Below, in pieces: positions 6,253 to 10,158 of a stretch of DNA of 10,158 nt. Position 1 is the stretch's first letter; the number at the start of each line of letters is the position of its first letter. The notes beneath the pieces are model-generated. The model ran no database searches and had not been told where the DNA came from. It saw only the letters and a program-made list of their open reading frames with translations. Origin of the DNA: Chloroflexota bacterium (lineage in GTDB: Bacteria; Chloroflexota; Anaerolineae; Ardenticatenales; Ardenticatenaceae); the NCBI GenBank assembly GCA_003520455.1, contig DOUV01000827.1:1-10158 (forward strand), given 5' to 3'. The position numbers were made by a program, and so were the translations under genes.

Positions 6253-7428
6253 ATGATGCCAAAGACGATCGGCATTTTGACCGGCGGCGGTGATGTTCCC
6301 GGCTTGAACCCCTGCATCAAAGCGGCTGTCAACCGGGCGATCGCTGAGGGCTACAACATCCTCGGTCTTCGTCGAGGGTGGGCTGGCCTGCTCGAGTTCA
6401 ACCCGGACGACCCGGGGAGCTTCGAGAAGCACATCATCCCTCTGGATAAGAACCGCGTGCGGACCATCGATCGTACCGGGGGCACCATGCTGCATACGAG
6501 CCGCACCAACCCCAGCAACGTCAAGCCCAAAGATGTCCCCAGTTTCCTCAGGGATCCAGAGCACCCGGAAGCTGAAGCGCAAGATACCCGGCCACGGGAC
6601 TTTACGCCCCACGTGATGCGCAATATTGAGCACCTGGGCATCGATGTGTTGATTCCTATTGGGGGCGACGATACGCTCAGCTATGGCGAGCGCCTCCACC
6701 GTGAGGGGGTCCCGGTGGTGGCGATCCCGAAAACCATGGACAACGACGTCTACGGCACCGATTATTGTATCGGTTTTGGCACGGCCGTGACCCGCAGTGT
6801 GCAATTCATTCATCAGTTGCGGACCAGTGCAGGCTCCCACGAGCGCATCGCGGTGATAGAGCTGTTTGGCCGCAACAGTGGGGAAACGAGCCTGATCAGT
6901 TCCTACCTGGCTGGCGTGGACCGGGCATTGATCTCGGAAGTGCCCTTCGACCCGGAGCGTCTGGCCGAGTTGGTGATGCAGGACAAGCGCGCCAATCCCA
7001 GCAACTACGCCATGGTGACCATCAGTGAGGGCGCCCACATAATCGGCGGCAAAGTTGTGGAGTACGGCGAGACTGACGCCTACGGTCACAAGAAACTGGG
7101 CGGGATTGGCCAGATCACCGCTGAGGCGCTGAAGCAACTCACCGGTCAAAACACTATCTATCAGCAACTTGCCTATTTGATGCGCTCCGGGGCTCCGGAC
7201 GCCCTCGACCTGATGGTCTCAGTCAACTTTGCCAACATGGCCATCGACCTTTTGCGGAACGGCGCCAGCGGCCGGATGTGTGCCCTGCGGGACGGAAACT
7301 ACACCCATGTTCCGATGAGCATCGTCACGAGCGGTGTCAAGCGGGTCGATGTAGACGAACTCTACGACGAGCGAGCCTACCGGCCCAAGGTGCGCCATGT
7401 GCTGGGCAAGCCCATGTTCCTATACTGA
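6253..7428 (+). CDS. pfp: 6-phosphofructokinase, probably pyrophosphate-dependent
   Basis: It phosphorylates fructose 6-phosphate to fructose 1,6-bisphosphate in the cytoplasm. If PPi is the donor the step is reversible and serves both glycolysis and gluconeogenesis. In the 391-residue product the phosphate-donor loop is GGGDVPGLN (11-19). The two discriminating sites read GGDD (137-140) and PKTMDND (159-165). ATP enzymes such as E. coli PfkA have Gly at both sites (GGDGS and PGTIDND). Asp at the first and Lys at the second is the established mark of PPi-dependent enzymes. D163 and D165 match the catalytic and metal-binding aspartates. A fructose-6-phosphate-site segment ELFGRNSGE (203-211) and a late R-S-G-A-P (311-315) follow. 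A short acidic insert (about 96-118) lengthens it relative to PfkA (about 320 residues). Either adjacent ATG (6253 or 6256) could be used. Donor preference is inferred from these residues only. Confidence 0.5.
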   Translation: MMPKTIGILTGGGDVPGLNPCIKAAVNRAIAEGYNILGLRRGWAGLLEFNPDDPGSFEKHIIPLDKNRVRTIDRTGGTMLHTSRTNPSNVKPKDVPSFLRDPEHPEAEAQDTRPRDFTPHVMRNIEHLGIDVLIPIGGDDTLSYGERLHREGVPVVAIPKTMDNDVYGTDYCIGFGTAVTRSVQFIHQLRTSAGSHERIAVIELFGRNSGETSLISSYLAGVDRALISEVPFDPERLAELVMQDKRANPSNYAMVTISEGAHIIGGKVVEYGETDAYGHKKLGGIGQITAEALKQLTGQNTIYQQLAYLMRSGAPDALDLMVSVNFANMAIDLLRNGASGRMCALRDGNYTHVPMSIVTSGVKRVDVDELYDERAYRPKVRHVLGKPMFLY

Positions 7429-7445
7429 TTGCTGACAGGAGGCGC

Positions 7446-7468
7446 GCCGCCTTCATCCTGAGGGCGGC
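7446..7468 (+). terminator. Hairpin just after the phosphofructokinase gene
   Basis: Arms GCCGCCTTC (7446-7454) and GAGGGCGGC (7460-7468) pair over nine positions with one G-U, around a five-base loop, 17 bases after the stop codon. No T-run follows, so it is a likely 3'-end stem rather than a classical intrinsic terminator. Confidence 0.5.
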
Positions 7469-7477
7469 TCATTGACG

Positions 7478-7492
7478 AGGTGCGATGCACCT
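7478..7492 (+). repeat. Small hairpin AGGTGC-GAT-GCACCT
   Basis: Perfect six-base arms around three bases. The same arms recur at 7559-7573 with a different centre (GTC), where a T-run follows. Confidence 0.5.
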
Positions 7493-7558
7493 GCTCCTAC
7501 AAACGCGCCCGATCGGGGGGATGAGGTGGCCCGCCCCGGCCCAGCGGTCTCGGGTGGC

Positions 7559-7576
7559 AGGTGCGTCGCACCTTTT
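7559..7576 (+). terminator. Candidate intrinsic terminator
   Basis: AGGTGCG (7559-7565) and CGCACCT (7567-7573) form an inverted repeat that runs directly into TTTT (7573-7576). It lies about 130 bp after the phosphofructokinase stop. The stem is short, so strength is doubtful. Confidence 0.5.
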
Positions 7577-7826
7577 CTGCTCGACTTTTGAGTGGCCCTC
7601 GTATTGTTGGCGAATTCGTAGAACGTTGCGACGTCCGGTTCACAGAAGGCTTCTCAGCATCAGCAGGGTGTTGCTGACGGCCCGGGCCGCCGCCGGCTTG
7701 CCGTGGACTGTGGCATTCAGCGCGGAACTCCCATCCCACGACTGTCCCTGAGTTCGTGCTCACCCTTCAAGAGTCTTGGCACAGAATGTGTATGGCGGAA
7801 GGAATGAGACCAGAAAGGGGGCATTC

Positions 7827-8405
7827 ATGATCCAGGAATTGTGGGAAACGATCCGCTGGCTGCTCGGATCAGGAGTGGATCCACAGACACGGACTCTCTG
7901 GCAGGTGACACTGCGTGCGATTGTTGCCTACCTTGGGGCACTGGCTATGGTACGCCTGGGCGACAAGCGCTTGCTGGGCAGATTTAGCGTCTTCGACACC
8001 GTCCTTGCCGTCATTCTTGGCTCGATGGTAAGTCGTGCGATCAACGGCTCCGCGCCGCTCGTCGGGACGCTGGGGGCAGGCCTGGCGCTCGTGACGCTGC
8101 ACTGGTTCTTTGCCGAAATAGCCTTTCACATCGAGCAGTTCGGGGCCCTGCTCAAGGGGAGCGCTCGCATCCTCATCAAGGATGGTGAGATTCGGTGGAA
8201 TGCCATGCATAGGAGTGGTATCACCGAAACGGACCTGGCAGAAGTTCTCCGCCTCCGCGGCAAACTCTCGAATCCTGCTGAGGTGCAGATGGCGTGCCTG
8301 GAGCGCAGCGGCGAGGTCAGTGTCATCCCTCGGAAGCACGAGCCGCGAGCCGTCGTTGAGGTTGCAGTGGAAGCAGGGGTGCAGACGGTGCGGATCGAGC
8401 TGTAG
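7827..8405 (+). CDS. DUF421 (YetF/YcaP-like) membrane protein
   Basis: A 192-residue protein with an N-terminal membrane part and a C-terminal cytoplasmic domain. Membrane segments lie near 26-44, 55-72 and 78-100. The family hallmark follows the first segment: R-x-G-D-K-R-L-L-G-R (43-52), then the F-D-x-x-x-x-x-x-L-G-S element (56-66). The C-terminal half carries the usual pattern: a short I-L-I-K-D-G strand (115-120), the helix T-E-T-D-L-A-E-V-L-R (133-142), then A-x-L-E-R-S-G-x-x-S-V-I-P (156-168). Biochemical function of the family is poorly known; a B. subtilis member has been linked to membrane/spore physiology. ATG 7827 is chosen because AAAGGGGG ends five bases before it; an in-frame start at 7776 lacks a good site and adds a polar extension. 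It is followed 22 bp later by a small HMA-like gene, presumably in one operon. Confidence 0.5.
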   Translation: MIQELWETIRWLLGSGVDPQTRTLWQVTLRAIVAYLGALAMVRLGDKRLLGRFSVFDTVLAVILGSMVSRAINGSAPLVGTLGAGLALVTLHWFFAEIAFHIEQFGALLKGSARILIKDGEIRWNAMHRSGITETDLAEVLRLRGKLSNPAEVQMACLERSGEVSVIPRKHEPRAVVEVAVEAGVQTVRIEL

Positions 8406-8427
8406 GTGGAAATGAAAGGAACGGGCG

Positions 8428-8667
8428 ATGGGACGCGCAGTCTTTGTAGCCAACGATCCAAGGAACCGGACGGTGGGTCACCTTGAGAACTTGATCGCCG
8501 AGTTGCGGGGCGTGACTGACTGGACGCTTGGCCCCGATGGCGTCGTGACAATCGAATATGATGATGAGATGATCGGCGTAGCGACGATAGAAGAGGCGCT
8601 CGCGGGGCTCGGCTTCCGAGTAGAGCACGTCGCCGATGACCCGGAGGCAGGCGACGTCACACGCTGA
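8428..8667 (+). CDS. Small HMA-like ferredoxin-fold protein lacking the metal-binding cysteines
   Basis: The 79-residue product has the beta-alpha-beta-beta-alpha-beta order of a heavy-metal-associated (HMA) domain: strand AVFVAN (4-9), a helix about 15-27, a G-V turn, strand VVTIEYDDE (39-47), helix TIEEALAGLG (53-62) and final strand FRVEHV. The E-Y-D and the A-x-x-G-F-x-V ending are typical of HMA. The usual M-x-C-x-x-C loop is replaced by NDPRNR and there is no cysteine anywhere in the protein, so binding of Cu(I) or Zn in the classical way is not possible. AAAGGA seven bases before ATG 8428 supports the start. The short gap to the DUF421 gene suggests cotranslation and a shared role, perhaps as an interaction partner. 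The fold is inferred by eye. Confidence 0.5.
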   Translation: MGRAVFVANDPRNRTVGHLENLIAELRGVTDWTLGPDGVVTIEYDDEMIGVATIEEALAGLGFRVEHVADDPEAGDVTR

Positions 8668-8690
8668 GGGGGCGCGGGAGGCCGAGGCGA

Positions 8691-8723
8691 CGGGGCGATG
8701 CGTTCGGAACGTGCATCGCCCCG
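8691..8723 (+). terminator. Strong hairpin after the HMA-like gene
   Basis: Perfect 11-bp arms (8691-8701 and 8713-8723, CGGGGCGATGC and its complement) enclose 11 bases, which can fold further as GTT-CGG-AAC. It lies about 25 bp after the stop codon. No T-run follows. A second stem, AGGCACG-AGA-CGTGCCT (8745-8761), comes 21 bases later. It probably marks the 3' end of the DUF421 operon. Confidence 0.5.
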
Positions 8724-8744
8724 GGCCGGGCATGCCCCACCAGT

Positions 8745-8761
8745 AGGCACGAGACGTGCCT
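8745..8761 (+). repeat. Second hairpin AGGCACG-AGA-CGTGCCT
   Basis: Perfect seven-base arms around a three-base loop, immediately downstream of the larger hairpin and about 100 bp before the methyltransferase start. GGGCC at 8724-8727 and GGCCC at 8762-8766 could close a larger fold around it. Confidence 0.5.
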
Positions 8762-8864
8762 GGCCCGCACGTTTAGGCCAGACGCCAGTCAAGTCTCAGC
8801 GCACAAACTCGAGGCTGAACGCTGCCGCGGGGGCGCACCGACAGATTTGAAAGGATCAAGGCCG

Positions 8865-9638
8865 ATGGCCGACTGGTGGCGAGACCTCTATGAAGAGCTG
8901 TACAGTCTCCTGCCCGTCTCGGAGGACCGTGAGCGGTGGGTGGGTCGCGAAGTGGACTTTATCGAGGAGGCGCTTGGGTTAATGCCAGGGGCTCGGGTCT
9001 TGGATTGTGGTTGCGGTGAGGGCTATCACAGTCTCGAACTGGCCCGGCGCGGCTACGGGGTCACCGGGTTGGATATCAGCGGCCAGTTCATCGAAGGGGC
9101 CCGCGTTCGGGCCGCAGCCGAAGATCTCGCGGTCAACTTTGAGCAGGGCGACATGCGGCTGTTGGATGAGATTGCCGGTTACGATGCCGTGCTCTTCCTG
9201 GACGTGGCCTTCGGTATCTTCGACGACATCGGGAACCAGGTGGTTCTCGACCGGGCCGCGCGGGCACTGCGGGCCGGCGGTGGCTTGCTCTTGTTGGGCT
9301 TCAATCCCTACTACTGGGCCATGCACCCCCACGTTCAGCACTGGCGCGATGTCGACGGGCGAGACATTCTGCGCCGCTATCGATTCGATGCCGACCGCGG
9401 TCGTCTCTGCGACCAGATCACCGTCCTTGATACGGTGAGGGGGGAGCGGCGCGAGTTGGCCGAGCAGAGCCTGAGGGCCTACACCGTGCCGGAATTGCGG
9501 TGGATGTGTGCCGTCGCGGGCCTGGGCGAGGTGCGCGCCTACGGCGACGTCGGAGGCGGGGGCCTCCGTGTTTCCCGGCCTTTCCGCGCCGACCGCTCCT
9601 TCATGCTTGCGGTGACGGCGCGCAAGCCCCCGACTTGA
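8865..9638 (+). CDS. Class I SAM-dependent methyltransferase
   Basis: This 257-residue protein transfers a methyl group from S-adenosylmethionine to an unknown acceptor. The Rossmann core starts with motif I VLDCGCGEGYHSLELA (45-60), the glycine-rich SAM loop. It continues with the acidic end of the second strand, VTGLDIS (66-72, D70), then F-E-Q-G-D-M (92-97) and the fourth strand DAVLFLDVAF (107-116). A late GGGLLLLGFNP strand (138-148) follows. The N-terminal helix with WW and LYSLL precedes the core, and the C-terminal third, rich in Arg and Tyr, likely forms the substrate cap. The length fits the family. AAAGGAT eight bases before ATG 8865 supports this start over a TTG at 8847. It stands alone between hairpins upstream and a converging gene downstream. 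Small-molecule substrates are commoner for this type, but nothing here identifies the acceptor. Confidence 0.5.
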   Translation: MADWWRDLYEELYSLLPVSEDRERWVGREVDFIEEALGLMPGARVLDCGCGEGYHSLELARRGYGVTGLDISGQFIEGARVRAAAEDLAVNFEQGDMRLLDEIAGYDAVLFLDVAFGIFDDIGNQVVLDRAARALRAGGGLLLLGFNPYYWAMHPHVQHWRDVDGRDILRRYRFDADRGRLCDQITVLDTVRGERRELAEQSLRAYTVPELRWMCAVAGLGEVRAYGDVGGGGLRVSRPFRADRSFMLAVTARKPPT

Positions 9639-9710
9639 GACCAAGTCACCTGGGGTGGGCGGCGCTCGAGACCGGCTTGGGAGTCGTGGGAAGCAACCTT
9701 CAAAGAGCCG

Positions 9711-9950
9711 TCAGTCCTCGTCCGTCGTCAGATCGGGCGTGTGGAGATCCTCTTCTTCCTGCCCTTCAACCAGCGCCCCGAGCTCCTCGTAGAATTCGTC
9801 CCCCTCGTCATACTCCATGTCGCTCATGAACTCCCCGTCGCCAACTTCGCCATCGCTCTCTCCGGCAATCGTGAAGATCGGTGGGAAGGGTGATTCTTCT
9901 TGTTTCTGATTCTCATCGGCCGCATCTCTGTCAGTTTCACGCGCCGGCAT
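9711..9950 (-). CDS. Very acidic 79-residue protein of unknown function
   Basis: Not recognised. The product, read on the minus strand from ATG 9950-9948, has 29 Asp/Glu among 79 residues, only three Lys/Arg and no Cys. The first 19 residues are polar (MPARETDRD and onward). A short neutral patch PFPPIFTIAG (about 21-30) follows, then an acidic tail with F/Y/L/M residues spaced between acid runs (about 40-65). It probably lacks a stable hydrophobic core and has no signal peptide or membrane segment. The start is well fixed by AAGGAGG five bases upstream (9956-9962 on this strand), which favours a real gene over a chance frame; longer in-frame starts (9983, 10076) lack such a site. It converges on the methyltransferase gene with a 72-bp gap. 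Confidence 0.5.
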   Translation of the reverse strand: MPARETDRDAADENQKQEESPFPPIFTIAGESDGEVGDGEFMSDMEYDEGDEFYEELGALVEGQEEEDLHTPDLTTDED

Positions 9951-9955
9951 CTCAG

Positions 9956-9962
9956 CCTCCTT
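9956..9962 (-). promoter_or_regulatory. Ribosome binding site of the acidic-protein gene
   Basis: Minus-strand AAGGAGG, a near-perfect match to the anti-Shine-Dalgarno sequence, ends five bases before the ATG at 9950. It is the strongest such site in the window and decides the start. Confidence 0.5.
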
Positions 9963-10047
9963 GGAATAGAGAGATGATCTCATTTGTGAGCGCCATGGGG
10001 CTCTCTCCAGTCTGAAGCAGGTTCTATGCCCTGAGACGGTGTGTCTT

Positions 10048-10087
10048 TTTCTGGAACAGTGGCGCGTAGGCGCCACTGTTCCAGAAA
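10048..10087. repeat. Perfect 18-bp inverted repeat with 4-base loop
   Basis: Arms 10048-10065 and 10070-10087 are exact reverse complements (TTTCTGGAACAGTGGCGC and its complement) around GTAG. The upper strand has T residues before the stem and A residues after it, so neither strand shows the stem-then-T-run order of an intrinsic terminator. It lies about 100 bp upstream of the minus-strand acidic gene, in its presumed leader or promoter region. It may be a regulatory stem, an operator, or a REP-like palindrome. No flanking direct repeat was found. Confidence 0.5.
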
Positions 10088-10158
10088 TATGATCCTGGTG
10101 GCGAAATCGTCTCCAGGGAGGGTGAGCTGTTCGGAGTGCGCGCGGTTGCAGATTGCCA

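Larger units (their letters stand above)
7429..7826. other. Gene-free spacer with three hairpins
   Basis: Open frames here (for example 7485-7751 plus, 7497-7763 minus) are rich in Arg, Pro and Ser and lack motifs or ribosome binding sites. Three stem-loops are visible (7446-7468, 7478-7492, 7559-7573) and are listed separately. From about 7580 to 7800 nothing recognisable was seen apart from the ribosome binding site of the next gene (AAAGGGGG, 7814-7821). Confidence 0.5.

Noticed and set aside
6229..7167. 312-codon minus-strand open frame opposite the phosphofructokinase
   Set aside because: Antisense shadow of a strongly conserved enzyme gene; no independent motif.
7485..7751. 88-codon plus-strand frame between the phosphofructokinase and DUF421 genes
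   Set aside because: Starts inside a hairpin, has no ribosome binding site and an unstructured Arg/Pro-rich product.
7776..7826. Upstream start for the DUF421 gene
   Set aside because: The 17 extra residues are polar and not typical of the family; the ribosome binding site fits ATG 7827.

Overview
The window is GC-rich bacterial DNA with single-gene or short-operon organisation. The best guess for the source is a Chloroflexota (Chloroflexi) bacterium. The clues are a large secreted repeat protein ending in a short hydrophobic LPL tail followed by basic residues, a style I associate with exported Chloroflexota proteins, together with a fused two-domain ECF/CbiO-type ATPase, a DUF3267 membrane zincin and a PPi-type phosphofructokinase. 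This assignment is an inference; no rRNA or other marker gene is present.

Layout, left to right. (1) 1-1509: the 3' part of a fused double ATPase of an ECF-type vitamin or metal importer, cut by the window edge. (2) 1510-2399: about 890 bases with no credible gene. They hold a 71-bp palindromic element flanked by 8-bp direct repeats (MITE-like), a 19-bp tandem duplication and an inverted repeat just before the next gene. (3) 2400-5135: a 911-residue exported protein built of six PPC-like beta modules with a 108-110 residue period, then two Ig-like modules. (4) 5136-5649: a decayed reading frame that looks like the C-terminal part of a SnoaL/NTF2-like protein with an internal TAG. (5) 5650-6189: a DUF3267 putative membrane zinc peptidase whose conserved N-terminus appears to lie upstream of the only ATG, behind a second in-frame TAG. 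(6) 6253-7428: a phosphofructokinase with the residues typical of pyrophosphate-dependent enzymes. (7) 7429-7826: a gene-free spacer with three hairpins. (8) 7827-8405 and 8428-8667: a two-gene operon of a DUF421 (YetF-like) membrane protein and a small HMA-like protein without cysteine. (9) 8865-9638: a SAM-dependent methyltransferase. (10) 9711-9950, minus strand: a very acidic 79-residue protein of unknown function, with a perfect 18-bp hairpin about 100 bp upstream.

The genes do not form one pathway. The only probable operon is DUF421 plus the HMA-like gene. No CRISPR array, tRNA, rRNA, transposase or recognisable defence system was seen. The observations most worth a second look are the MITE-like element, the two interrupted frames between 5150 and 5650, the PPi-type kinase residues, the cysteine-free HMA-like partner of DUF421, and the acidic protein with its upstream hairpin.
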